Origin: Lysobacterales bacterium | GTDB taxonomy: Bacteria > Pseudomonadota > Gammaproteobacteria > Xanthomonadales > Rhodanobacteraceae | Assembly (NCBI GenBank): GCA_016721015.1 | Contig: JADKJL010000013.1 | Coordinates: forward strand, 1-64,000 | Length of the DNA stretch: 64,000 nucleotides | Direction: 5' to 3' | Part shown: positions 33,772 through 42,678 of the stretch, one piece after another | Layout: every line of letters begins with the position of its first letter | Numbering within the stretch: position 1 is the first letter of the stretch | Translations under genes and position numbers: made by a program | Notes under the pieces: model-generated | Told to the model about the DNA's origin: nothing | Database searches by the model: none | The model's input: the letters and a program-made list of their open reading frames with translations, nothing else

Positions 33772-34299
33772 GCCCTGGAGGTCAATGTCGAGCCTGTCGG
33801 CAGCGGCGCGATAGCTTTGCCGGATGCGCTCGCCGCGGCAGCAGAGGGTTACCTTGAGCCTGGCGTGGGCAGGTTTGCCGATCTCGCCGAGGGCAACCAG
33901 CGCGGCCTGCTCAGGCGGATAGCCGAAAACTCCGCAACTGATTGCCGGGAACGCGATCGAATCCAGTGACTTGGCCTCAGCGATGGCCAGCACGTTGCGA
34001 TAGCAGGCCGCGAGCAAGGCGGGCTCGCCCTCGTCACCCCCTTCCCAGACCGGCCCCACCGTATGGATGATGAATCGGGCGGGCAGGGCGAAAGCTTCGG
34101 TCAGGCGCGCTTCCCCGGTCGGACAACGCACGCCGGGGCTCACGAGGGGCAGGGCGCGACAGGCATTCAGCAAGCCCGGGCCAGCGCCACGATGGATCGC
34201 ACCATCGACCCCGCCGCCACCGAGCAAGCTCTCGTTGGCGGCGTTGACTATGGCGTCGACGCGCAAATCGGTGATGTCGGTATCAAGCAAGCGGATCAT
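33769..34299 (-). CDS. Macrodomain protein (O-acetyl-ADP-ribose deacetylase-like)
   Basis: 176-residue macrodomain of the MacroD/YmdB type, which removes acetyl or ADP-ribosyl groups from ADP-ribose adducts. Motifs: VDAIVNAANESLLGGGGVDGAIH (in part), the ISCGVFGYP phosphate loop. ATG chosen at MIRLLDTD with AGGGAG upstream; the longer frame lacks similarity. Convergent with yggX across the REP cluster. Confidence 0.92.
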   Translation of the reverse strand: MIRLLDTDITDLRVDAIVNAANESLLGGGGVDGAIHRGAGPGLLNACRALPLVSPGVRCPTGEARLTEAFALPARFIIHTVGPVWEGGDEGEPALLAACYRNVLAIAEAKSLDSIAFPAISCGVFGYPPEQAALVALGEIGKPAHARLKVTLCCRGERIRQSYRAAADRLDIDLQG

Positions 34300-34363
34300 C
34301 GTCGGGATCTCCCTCTGGCAATGTCTTTCATCGAGTGTAATCCAGAATGAAGTCATTGATTTA

Positions 34364-34404
34364 CCGATGGTTTCTCGGGCCATCCGATTTAAATGAACCA
34401 TCGG
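34364..34404. promoter_or_regulatory. Inverted repeat, candidate MarR operator
   Basis: CCGATGGTT and AACCATCGG, perfect 9-bp arms separated by 23 bases, end 4 bases before the -35 element of the marR promoter and lie between marR and the divergent macrodomain gene. MarR proteins usually bind such sites to repress their own operon (family knowledge); binding here is inference. Confidence 0.4.
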
Positions 34405-34407
34405 GTA

Positions 34408-34436
34408 TTGAAATTAACCTGCCTAGGACATAATAT
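34408..34436 (+). promoter_or_regulatory. Sigma-70 promoter of marR operon
   Basis: TTGAAA at 34408-34413, a 17-bp spacer and TAATAT at 34431-34436. The marR ATG is at 34448, so the transcript would have a leader of only about 5 bases. Confidence 0.65.
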
Positions 34437-34447
34437 CCTCGGCTGTA

Positions 34448-34903
34448 ATGAAGACTCCAGACAACTCCTTTGCCTACACCCTGCACGACGTCACTTGCCT
34501 TTTCCGCAAGCATTTCGACCGGCGTGCGCTCCGTTTCGACCTGACCCGCGCGCAATGGCGCGCACTCAAGTCGATCCGGCGCCGCGAGGGGCTCAGCCAA
34601 ACCGAACTCGCCGAGTTCCTTGAAATGGAGCCGATTGCAGTCGGGCGTGTTCTCGACCGGCTGGCTGCGGCAGGTTTTGTCGAGCGCCGCGCCGATCCGA
34701 ATGACCGGCGTCGCTGGTGCCTGCATCTGACCGCCAAGGCGCATGACGTCACCGATGACATGGAAGTCCTCGCCGCCGAATTGCGTCACGAGGCGCTGGC
34801 CGGCGTCAGCCAGACCGATTTCGAGGCGTTTGAACGCGTCCTCGCGAAAATCCGCGGCAATCTGGCCGCGATCGAATCCAGCAACGAATCCACCGATTCC
34901 TGA
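34448..34903 (+). CDS. MarR-family regulator
   Basis: 151-residue winged-helix repressor: recognition region LSQTELAEFLEMEPIAVGRVLDRLAAAGFVERR (in part, residues 50-85) and wing DPNDRRRWCLHLT. It heads the efflux block and probably represses emrAB-like genes 13 bases downstream, with release by small aromatic ligands as known for MprA/MarR. Confidence 0.92.
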   Translation: MKTPDNSFAYTLHDVTCLFRKHFDRRALRFDLTRAQWRALKSIRRREGLSQTELAEFLEMEPIAVGRVLDRLAAAGFVERRADPNDRRRWCLHLTAKAHDVTDDMEVLAAELRHEALAGVSQTDFEAFERVLAKIRGNLAAIESSNESTDS

Positions 34904-34916
34904 AAGCGGGCGTGTC

Positions 34917-36056
34917 ATGACCAGCAAGCAGACAACAGAATCCCTCGCCACCGACGAAACACCAAAGACCGCGCGCAAGCGTGGCAATCGCATCCTCTGG
35001 ATTGCCGGCCCGCTCGTGGTCGCGGTGATCGCCGGCTGGTTCTATATCACTTCGGGACGCTATACCTCGACCGACAATGCCTATGTTCAGGCCGATCAGG
35101 TGACGGTCGCGCCGCAAATCGGCGGTCGTGTGGTCGAGGTGGACGTGCGTGAAAACCAGCAGGTGCACAAGGGCGACCTGCTGTTCCGAATCGATGCAGA
35201 ACCCTTGCAACTCGCCGTCGAACAGATGGAAGCGCAGATCGCCGCCGCCGCCGACTATCTGAATGCCTCGCGGGATACCTTTCGCTCGGCCAGTGCCGAC
35301 TTGCGCTCTTCGGACGCGACGCTGCGCAACCACGAAGCCCAGTTGAAGCGGATCCGCGAATTGCGCACCAAGGGCCTGGTCGCGCAGAAGGCGCTGGACG
35401 ACGCCACCAATGACGTCGCCACGGCGCGCGGCACGCGCGACAGCGATGCGGCGAATCTGGCCAAGTCGAAGACCATGCTCGGCGGTGCGGTGGATACCCC
35501 CTTGCAGGAGTTGTCGGGTTATCGCGTGGCCATGGCCCAACTGGCCAAGGCCAAGCTCGATCTTTCCCATGCCGAAGTGCGCGCACCGATCGACGGCACG
35601 ATCGGCAAGATGCATCTGCAAGCAGGCGACTATCTCAATGTCGGCCAGGCGGCGATGCCGCTGGTTTCGAATACCTTGTGGGTGGAAGGCAACTTCAAGG
35701 AGACCGATCTGACCCATGTCCGCGTCGGCCAGTTGGCCGAGATCGAAGTCGATACCTATCCAGGCCAGAAATGGAAGGCCACGGTGACCTCGATCAGTCC
35801 GGCATCAGGTTCGCAGTTCTCGATCCTGCCGGCACAGAACGCGACCGGTAACTGGGTCAAGATCGTGCAACGCATTCCGGTTCGCTTTTCGATCGAGGCG
35901 GCCAATCACGATGGCATGATCCTGCGTGCTGGCATGAGTGCCGATGTCGAGATCGATACCGGCAAGGAACATTCCCTGCTCGGTCGCTGGACGACGAATG
36001 GAGCCTCCAAGCCGCAAGTTGCTCAAGTCGAGCGGGAGTCGGGTTCAGTCAGGTAG
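34917..36056 (+). CDS. EmrA-like membrane fusion protein
   Basis: 379-residue periplasmic adaptor of the HlyD/EmrA family. One transmembrane anchor (ILWIAGPLVVAVIAGWFY), lipoyl halves around VAPQIGGRVVEVDVRENQQVHKGDLLF (in part) and VRAPIDGTIGKMHL, a coiled-coil hairpin between them (about 95-205) and beta-barrel PVRFSIE near the end. It links the EmrB-like pump to an outer-membrane channel, which is not encoded nearby. Confidence 0.93.
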   Translation: MTSKQTTESLATDETPKTARKRGNRILWIAGPLVVAVIAGWFYITSGRYTSTDNAYVQADQVTVAPQIGGRVVEVDVRENQQVHKGDLLFRIDAEPLQLAVEQMEAQIAAAADYLNASRDTFRSASADLRSSDATLRNHEAQLKRIRELRTKGLVAQKALDDATNDVATARGTRDSDAANLAKSKTMLGGAVDTPLQELSGYRVAMAQLAKAKLDLSHAEVRAPIDGTIGKMHLQAGDYLNVGQAAMPLVSNTLWVEGNFKETDLTHVRVGQLAEIEVDTYPGQKWKATVTSISPASGSQFSILPAQNATGNWVKIVQRIPVRFSIEAANHDGMILRAGMSADVEIDTGKEHSLLGRWTTNGASKPQVAQVERESGSVR

Positions 36057-36211
36057 GTTGGGCTGAGCGAAAGCGAAGCCCAACGTCACCGCTCGGCATG
36101 ATTTCACGGTACATCGTGCAACCGCGACACCAACCTCCCGTTGTTAGAGAACCATGATCGTGATGTCGAGTTTAAGAAATTCGTTGGGCTTCGCTTGCGC
36201 TCAGCCCAACC
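36056..36211. mobile_element. 156-bp inverted-repeat element
   Basis: 30-bp arms (starting GGTTGGGCTGAGCGAAAGCG and ending with its complement) in inverted orientation with 29/30 matching; each arm is itself an imperfect TTGGGCT/AGCCCAA palindrome. The first arm begins at the last base of the emrA stop codon. No coding content. Relatives occur at 1734-1806 and, weakly, at about 10142-10180. Confidence 0.7.
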
Positions 36212-36289
36212 ACGGACCGGCCCAACTACTCCCTCAAAGCCAGCGGCCATCCCAAACCCCGAAGCCTGAATCCCTGATTTCAAGCCCCC

Positions 36290-37825
36290 ATGACTACCAC
36301 CGCCTCGCATCGCGAGGTTCCGAATCTGCCGCTGCTGGTCGTCTCGATCATGCTGGCGACCCTGATGCAGGTGATCGACTCGACGATCGCCAATGTCGCC
36401 TTGCCCGACATGCAGGGCTCGCTTTCGGCGACCCAGGATCAGGCGGCGTGGATCCTCACCTCGTATATCGTCGCCGCGGCGATCGCGACACCGGCCACGG
36501 GCTGGCTTGCCGCGCGCTTCGGACGACGCCAGTTGCTGATCATTGCAATCAGTGGCTTCACCCTCGCCTCGGTGCTTTGCGGGATGGCCACCGACATCAC
36601 CGCGATGGTCAGCTTCCGTATTCTGCAGGGCCTGTTTGGTGCGGCCCTGGTGCCGATCTCGCAATCGTCGCTGCTTGATTCATTTCCGCCCGAGAAGCAC
36701 GGCGCGGCAATGGCCTTGTGGGGCATGGGCGTGATGGTCGGGCCGATTGTCGGGCCACCGCTGGGCGGCTGGTTGACCGACAACTACAGTTGGCATTGGG
36801 TATTTCTGATCAATGTTCCCATCGGTATCGTCGCCCTGCTCGGCGTGATGGCCAGTGTGCCGAAGGACGAAACCCATACAACCCGATTCGATTGGCGCGG
36901 CTTCGCCTTTCTTGCCATCGGCATCGCCGCGTTGCAGCTGATGCTCGATCGCGGCAATGAGAAAGACTGGTTTTCGGCAGTCGAGATCCAGATTGATCTG
37001 GCTCTGGCCTTTCTCGGTTTTTATCTCTACTGGGTGCACTGGCGCAGCAGCGAAAGAACCTTCGTCAATCTGTCCCTGTTGAAGGATCGCAACTTCGGCA
37101 CGGCCACCCTGTTCATTTTCATTGTCGGTATCTTGCTGTTTGCGACGATGGCCTTGATGCCGCCGTATCTGCAGAACCTGATGAACTATCCGGTGGTGAC
37201 CACCGGCTTGCTGCTGGCTCCGCGCGGAGTCGGCACCCTGGTTGCGATGACCATCGTCGGGCGTCTGTTGCAGGGTGGAATCGATCCGCGCAAGCCCATG
37301 GCAATCGGCATCCTGCTGATAGCTTTGTCGCTTGGATTGAGCGCGAAATTCGGTCCGGATGTGCCGATCTGGCCGATCATCAATGTCGGCATCCTGCAGG
37401 GCCTCGGCCTCGGTCTGGTGTTCGTGCCGGTTTCGACCCTGGCCTATGCAACCCTGCCGGGCTCGGCGCGAACCGAGGCGGCCGGAATTTTCAGCCTGGC
37501 GCGAAACATCGGATCGAGCGTCGGTATTTCGATCATGTTCTCTCTTGTTGCGCGGAATACCCAGCTCAACCACGCTGAAATCGCCTCGCGCGTCACACCG
37601 TACTCGCTCAACCTGCCGACCGGCGCATTCGATATCCAGTCGGCCCAGGGCCTGGCCATGCTGAATGCCGAGGTGACTCGCCAGGCCGCCGCAATCGCCT
37701 ATATCAATGACTTCTGGCTGATGATGTGGATGACCCTGTTTGCGTTACCCTTCCTGCTCTTGTTCCGCGTGCCGCGCCGCAAAGTGCCGGTTGCCAGCGC
37801 GCCGGTCTCTGCGGTTGAGCACTGA
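36290..37825 (+). CDS. EmrB-like DHA2-family MFS exporter
   Basis: 511-residue drug/proton antiporter with 14 predicted membrane helices. Early motif LMQVIDSTIANVALPDMQG, motif A WLAARFGRRQLL, motif C GPIVGPPLGGWLTD. It works with the EmrA-like adaptor to expel hydrophobic compounds. A 233-bp gap holding the inverted-repeat element separates the two genes. Confidence 0.94.
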   Translation: MTTTASHREVPNLPLLVVSIMLATLMQVIDSTIANVALPDMQGSLSATQDQAAWILTSYIVAAAIATPATGWLAARFGRRQLLIIAISGFTLASVLCGMATDITAMVSFRILQGLFGAALVPISQSSLLDSFPPEKHGAAMALWGMGVMVGPIVGPPLGGWLTDNYSWHWVFLINVPIGIVALLGVMASVPKDETHTTRFDWRGFAFLAIGIAALQLMLDRGNEKDWFSAVEIQIDLALAFLGFYLYWVHWRSSERTFVNLSLLKDRNFGTATLFIFIVGILLFATMALMPPYLQNLMNYPVVTTGLLLAPRGVGTLVAMTIVGRLLQGGIDPRKPMAIGILLIALSLGLSAKFGPDVPIWPIINVGILQGLGLGLVFVPVSTLAYATLPGSARTEAAGIFSLARNIGSSVGISIMFSLVARNTQLNHAEIASRVTPYSLNLPTGAFDIQSAQGLAMLNAEVTRQAAAIAYINDFWLMMWMTLFALPFLLLFRVPRRKVPVASAPVSAVEH

Positions 37826-37943
37826 TGCGCCGGGCGCGCATTCGCAAGGCGGCGTGGATCTTCCTGCACGCAAGCCCCAATCTCCATCCAATCGCGGTTG
37901 CACAGTCGCGATCCACCGCTTGAGCCAACGACCCACCAACGAC

Positions 37944-38999
37944 ATGCCGAATTTTTCTGCCATCAGCTTTCTCGCCATCAGCCTGCTCGGGATTGCGGCC
38001 TGTTCGTCGAAGCAGCCGTCTGCGCAAGCCTCAGCCAATCCTGCGATTCCGGTGACGACCACGGTGATCGAGCCTTCGAGCTGGGTCGATACGATCGAAG
38101 CGGTCGGCACGACCAAGGCGAGCGAGTCGGTGACCCTGACCGCGAAAATCACCGAGACCGTACGCAAGGTGAATTTCAGCGATGGGCAGCGGGTCGATGC
38201 CGGTGATGTGCTGGTCGAGATGACCTCGGGTCAGCAGGTCGCCGCACTGGCCGAGGCACAGGCGACCTTCAAGGATGCCGAACGCCTGATGAAACGCAAC
38301 GATGATCTGGTTCGCCAGGGCACGGTGTCCAAGCAGGTCGCCGACACGGCGCGTGCGACCCATGATTCGAGTCAGGCGCGCGTGGCCCTTCTGCGCGCGC
38401 AGCTAGCCGATCGCGTGGTCACCGCGCCGTTTTCCGGGGTGCTCGGCCTGCGTCAGGTCAGTGTCGGGGCCCTGGTCACGCCCGGAACCGTGATCACCAC
38501 GCTCGATGACATCGACACGATCAAGCTCGATTTCGGGCTTGCCGAGCGTTACTTCGCGCGTCTGCAGCCGGGCCTGGAACTGACCGCAACGAGCGTGGCC
38601 TATCCGGGCCGATACTTCAGTGGCCGCATCAGCTCGATCGATTCGCGGGTCGATCCGGTCACGCGCTCGATCCTTGTGCGCGCCGTCTTGCCGAATTCCG
38701 ATCATGCCTTGCGTGCCGGCATGCTGATGACGGTCAATGTCCTGCAAGCCGGGCGCGAGGTGCTCGCGTTGCCCGAGATCGCGGTCGAGCAGGTGGGCTC
38801 CGGTTCATTCGTTTACCGGGTCAAGCCCGACATGAAAGTCGAACGTGTCGAGGTCGAGCTTGGCGCACGCCAGAATGGCAAGGTCGAGGTCATCCGGGGC
38901 ATCGATGCCAGCACGCGCATCGTTGTCGATGGCATGGTCAAGTTGCGCGATGGCTCGACAATCACCGATGCCACGCCGACCCAGGCGACAGCGCAATGA
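37944..38999 (+). CDS. RND efflux adaptor (membrane fusion protein)
   Basis: 351-residue periplasmic lipoprotein-like adaptor: lipobox near GIAACSS, lipoyl domain (ITETVRKVNFSDGQRVDAGDVLVEM, in part), short hairpin at 100-150, VTAPFSGVLGLRQVSVG and a membrane-proximal domain. It has the AcrA/MexA type layout with a compact hairpin. ATG chosen at MPNFSAIS; the preceding open frame lacks signal features. Stop overlaps the RND pump start by 4 bases. Confidence 0.92.
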   Translation: MPNFSAISFLAISLLGIAACSSKQPSAQASANPAIPVTTTVIEPSSWVDTIEAVGTTKASESVTLTAKITETVRKVNFSDGQRVDAGDVLVEMTSGQQVAALAEAQATFKDAERLMKRNDDLVRQGTVSKQVADTARATHDSSQARVALLRAQLADRVVTAPFSGVLGLRQVSVGALVTPGTVITTLDDIDTIKLDFGLAERYFARLQPGLELTATSVAYPGRYFSGRISSIDSRVDPVTRSILVRAVLPNSDHALRAGMLMTVNVLQAGREVLALPEIAVEQVGSGSFVYRVKPDMKVERVEVELGARQNGKVEVIRGIDASTRIVVDGMVKLRDGSTITDATPTQATAQ

Positions 39000-41900
39000 A
39001 TCTCTCCGACATCTCGATCCGGCGACCGGTATTCGCCGCAGTCATCAGCCTGCTGTTGGTCGTGCTTGGGGTGATGTCATTTTCGCGCCTGACCCTGCGC
39101 GAGTTGCCGGCGATTGATCCACCGATTGTTTCAGTCAGCGTCAATTATCCCGGCGCGTCGGCCGCGGTGGTCGAGACGCGCATCACGCAAGTGCTCGAGG
39201 ATGCGCTGGCCGGCATCGAAGGCGTCGAAACGGTGCAGTCGAGCAGCCGCAATGGCAGCGCTGACGTGTCCATGGAGTTCAAGCTCAGCCGCGACATCGA
39301 GGCGGCGACGAATGACGTGCGCGATGCCGTCAGCCGTGTCCAGGATCGCATGCCTGATGAAGCCGATCCGCCCGAAATTTCCAAGGTCGAGAGCGATTCG
39401 GACGCGATCATGTGGCTCAACATGCGCTCCGATCACATGGATTCGCTGGAGCTCAGTGACTTTGCCGACCGCTACGTGAAGGACCGGCTTTCCGCCATTG
39501 AAGGCGTTGCCCGCGTCATGGTCGGTGGCGGCCAGCGCTACGCGATGCGCATCTGGCTCGACCGTGAGGCGCTGGCGGCGCGCGGACTGGCGGTGTCGGA
39601 TGTCGAGGCAGCCTTGCGTCGCGAGAACGTCGAGCTGCCAGCCGGTCGCATCGAATCGGCGACGCGCGATTTCACCCTGCGCGTGCAGCGCAATTACCTC
39701 AACGCTGAGGACTTCGCCAATCTCGCCCTGACCAAGGGCAACGACGGCTATGTCGTGCACCTCGGTGACGTGGCCAAGGTCGAGCGCGCGGCTGACGAGC
39801 GACGTTCGTACCTGCGCAGCAATGGTCAGCCGAATATAGGACTCGGCATTGTCAAGACTTCTACCGCCAACAGTCTGGAAGTCGCGCGCGCGGCCCGCGC
39901 CGAGGCTGAACGCGTGCAAAAGACCTTGCCGCCTGGAACCGAGATCTTCGTCGCCTTCGATTCGACCCTGTTCATTGAATCCGCGGTGCAGCGCGTCTAT
40001 GCAACCCTGATCGAAGGTGGAATTCTCGTTGTCCTCGTCATCTTCCTGTTCCTCGGCAGCCTGCGTTCGGCAGTGATCCCGGCGGTGACCGTGCCGGTCT
40101 GCCTGATCGCCGCCTTCATCGGCCTGTATGCCTTCGACTACTCGATCAACTTGCTGACCCTGCTCGCCCTCGTGCTGTGCATTGGTCTCGTGGTCGATGA
40201 CGCCATCGTCGTGCTGGAAAACATCCAGCGGCGCGCCGATCTCGGTGAGCCGCCATTGATCGCGGCGAAGCGCGGAACGCGCCAGGTTGCCTTCGCCGTC
40301 ATTGCGACGACTGCCGTGCTGGTTGCGGTATTCCTGCCGATCGGGTTCATGGAAGGCAACACCGGGCGGCTGTTCCGTGAGCTTTCGGTAACCCTGGCCA
40401 GTGCGGTAGCGTTGTCGGCGTTTGTTGCGCTGACGCTGACGCCGATGATGGCTTCCAAGCTGGTGCGCCCGCACCGCGAAAAGCGCGGCTTCAGCGCCTT
40501 TGTGCACAACCGGCTCAATCGCCTGACGGCAGCCTACCGGCGTGGTGTCGTGCGCAGCAGCGGCAAGCCGCTGGCCTTCATTGCGATCCTGGTCGCCGCA
40601 TTTGGGCTCAGTATTTGGATGGTTTTTCTCGTGCCGCGCGAGCTGGCTCCGACCGAGGATCGCGGCGTGCTGTTTGTCTCGGTAAGTGGTCCGGAAGGTG
40701 CCGGTTTCGATTACACGGTCGGCCAGATGCAGGAGGTCGAGAAGAAGTTCTTCGGCCTGATCGGAGACAAGGGTCCGATCGAGCGATTCAATTCGCGCGT
40801 ACCCGGCAGCTACGGTTCCAGTCAGGAGATGCACACCGGTCGTATAACAGTATTTCTAAAGGATTGGACAAAAAGAAGTGAATCGACCCCCGAAGTGACC
40901 GAGCAGCTGCGCAAGGATCTGGCCAGCCTTCCCGGCGTGCGCGCGGATCCCTCCTACCGCACGGGCCTGGTTCGCGGCGGCGGCCAGCCCCTGAGCATTG
41001 TCCTCGGCGGTCCGGATTATGCGGAACTGGCAATCTGGCGTGATCGCATCCTGGCCCGCATGGAGGCCAATCCGGGCTTGTTCGGCGCGGATTCCGACTA
41101 CAAGGAAACCCAGCCGCAGATGCGGGTTGAAATTGACAGCGCGCGCGCGGCCGACCTTGGCGTGTCGGCGCAGGAGATTGGACGGACGCTGGAAACCATG
41201 ATGGGCGGGCGAAAGGTCACGACCTATGTCGAAGGCGGTGAGGAATACGACGTCATCATGCAGGCCCAGCGCAGTGATCGCGCCGCGCCAGCCGATCTCG
41301 ACAACCTCTACGTGCGCTCTGCTGGCAGCGGCGAATTGATTCCGCTCGCCAACCTGGTAAAGCTCAATGAACTGGCCGAGCCTGGCCGGCTCAATCGCTT
41401 CAACCGTCTGCGCGGCATCACAATTTCCGCCGGTCTTGCTCCGGGCTACACGCTCGGCGAGGCGCTCGACTGGGTGCAGAAAACCGTGGCGGAAGAACTG
41501 CCTCCCACCGCGCAGCTCGATTTCAAGGGCGATTCCCGCGAGTACCTCAAGGCCGGCGGCGCGGTCATCGTCACGTTTGCGCTGGCCTTGCTGGTCGTTT
41601 ATCTCGTCCTTGCTGCGCAGTTTGAAAGCTTCATCCATCCCATCATCATCATGCTGACTGTGCCGCTCGCCGTGCTCGGCGCACTGATTGGCCTGTGGCT
41701 GACCGGAAACACCTTCAACCTGTTCAGCCAGATCGGCATTGTCATGCTGATCGGACTGGCGGCGAAGAACGGAATCCTGATTGTCGAATTCGCCAACCAG
41801 TTGCGTGATGAAGGCATGAGCATCGCCGATGCCATTGCCGAATCAGCTTCGGTGCGCTTGCGTCCGATCCTGATGACCTCCGTGGCGACCATTGCCGGTG

Positions 41901-42118
41901 CAGTGCCGCTGGTGGTGGCCGGCGGGCCGGGTTCGGCCAGTCGCGCAGCGATCGGTGTTGTCATCATATTCGGCGTGGCCTTCTCGACCCTCCTGTCGCT
42001 GTTTGTCATACCCGCGTTTTATTCGTTGCTGGCGCCATTCACGCGTTCGCCCGATGCACTGTCGCGCAAGATCGACATGCTCGATGCGGAAACCCCGGCA
42101 GTCGGCGGCCACGCATGA
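38996..42118 (+). CDS. RND-family multidrug efflux pump
   Basis: 1040-residue inner-membrane trimer of the AcrB/MexB superfamily, HAE1 type. N-terminal IRRPVFAAVIS, proton-relay Asp401-Asp402 in GLVVDDAIVVLENI, GRITVFLKDW in the pore domain, and the C-terminal mirror AAKNGILIVEFANQLRDEG. Coupled to its adaptor. No outer-membrane factor is encoded nearby, so a shared TolC-like channel is needed. A short AT-rich codon patch occurs at 40841-40888. Confidence 0.96.
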   Translation: MNLSDISIRRPVFAAVISLLLVVLGVMSFSRLTLRELPAIDPPIVSVSVNYPGASAAVVETRITQVLEDALAGIEGVETVQSSSRNGSADVSMEFKLSRDIEAATNDVRDAVSRVQDRMPDEADPPEISKVESDSDAIMWLNMRSDHMDSLELSDFADRYVKDRLSAIEGVARVMVGGGQRYAMRIWLDREALAARGLAVSDVEAALRRENVELPAGRIESATRDFTLRVQRNYLNAEDFANLALTKGNDGYVVHLGDVAKVERAADERRSYLRSNGQPNIGLGIVKTSTANSLEVARAARAEAERVQKTLPPGTEIFVAFDSTLFIESAVQRVYATLIEGGILVVLVIFLFLGSLRSAVIPAVTVPVCLIAAFIGLYAFDYSINLLTLLALVLCIGLVVDDAIVVLENIQRRADLGEPPLIAAKRGTRQVAFAVIATTAVLVAVFLPIGFMEGNTGRLFRELSVTLASAVALSAFVALTLTPMMASKLVRPHREKRGFSAFVHNRLNRLTAAYRRGVVRSSGKPLAFIAILVAAFGLSIWMVFLVPRELAPTEDRGVLFVSVSGPEGAGFDYTVGQMQEVEKKFFGLIGDKGPIERFNSRVPGSYGSSQEMHTGRITVFLKDWTKRSESTPEVTEQLRKDLASLPGVRADPSYRTGLVRGGGQPLSIVLGGPDYAELAIWRDRILARMEANPGLFGADSDYKETQPQMRVEIDSARAADLGVSAQEIGRTLETMMGGRKVTTYVEGGEEYDVIMQAQRSDRAAPADLDNLYVRSAGSGELIPLANLVKLNELAEPGRLNRFNRLRGITISAGLAPGYTLGEALDWVQKTVAEELPPTAQLDFKGDSREYLKAGGAVIVTFALALLVVYLVLAAQFESFIHPIIIMLTVPLAVLGALIGLWLTGNTFNLFSQIGIVMLIGLAAKNGILIVEFANQLRDEGMSIADAIAESASVRLRPILMTSVATIAGAVPLVVAGGPGSASRAAIGVVIIFGVAFSTLLSLFVIPAFYSLLAPFTRSPDALSRKIDMLDAETPAVGGHA

Positions 42119-42678
42119 CGATCGCGTTGCCGCGCATCGAGGGTGACGGCTTCGTGTTGCGTCCGTGGCAGGTGGAAGATCTCGAATCACTGGTCCTGCA
42201 TGCAAACGACGAATCCATCTCGCGCAGCGTGTCGGATCGCTTTCCGTTTCCGTACACGAAGGCGGACGCCGAGGCATTCCTGTCCACGCCGGCAATTCCT
42301 CCAACGATCGTGCTTGCGATCGAGATCGATGGTGTCGCAGTCGGGGGCATCGATGCGCGCCCCGGTGCGGCCGAGCTCAGGATCGGCGCGGAGATCGGCT
42401 ACTGGCTGGCCCGACAATACTGGGGCTGCGGCATCATGAGCCGCGTGGTGTCGCGGTGGTGCGGGTATCTCTTCTCCGAACATGGCTTCGAGCGCCTGCA
42501 GGCAGCGGTGTTTTCGAACAATCCTGCTTCGGCACGCGTGCTCGAGAAATGCGATTTTCAGCGTGAGGGCATCATGCGCCGTGCCGTTGTCAAGCGCGGC
42601 GTCATCCTCGACCTTTGCATGTATGCGATGCTGCGGCCCGAACCATCGAATCTGAATCAGAATCTACGTCATGACTGA
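42115..42678 (+). CDS. RimJ/RimL-like GNAT acetyltransferase
   Basis: 187 residues with the GNAT core: LRPWQVEDLESL start, IGYWLARQYWGCGIMSRVV (acetyl-CoA binding) and NPASARVLEKCDFQREGIM. Substrate may be a protein N-terminus or small amine. It overlaps the RND gene by 4 bases and the next gene by 8, suggesting one transcript. Confidence 0.9.
   Translation: MTIALPRIEGDGFVLRPWQVEDLESLVLHANDESISRSVSDRFPFPYTKADAEAFLSTPAIPPTIVLAIEIDGVAVGGIDARPGAAELRIGAEIGYWLARQYWGCGIMSRVVSRWCGYLFSEHGFERLQAAVFSNNPASARVLEKCDFQREGIMRRAVVKRGVILDLCMYAMLRPEPSNLNQNLRHD

Noticed and set aside
39131..40834. 567-codon open frame antisense to the RND pump
   Set aside because: Antisense to a clear pump gene and with no family features.
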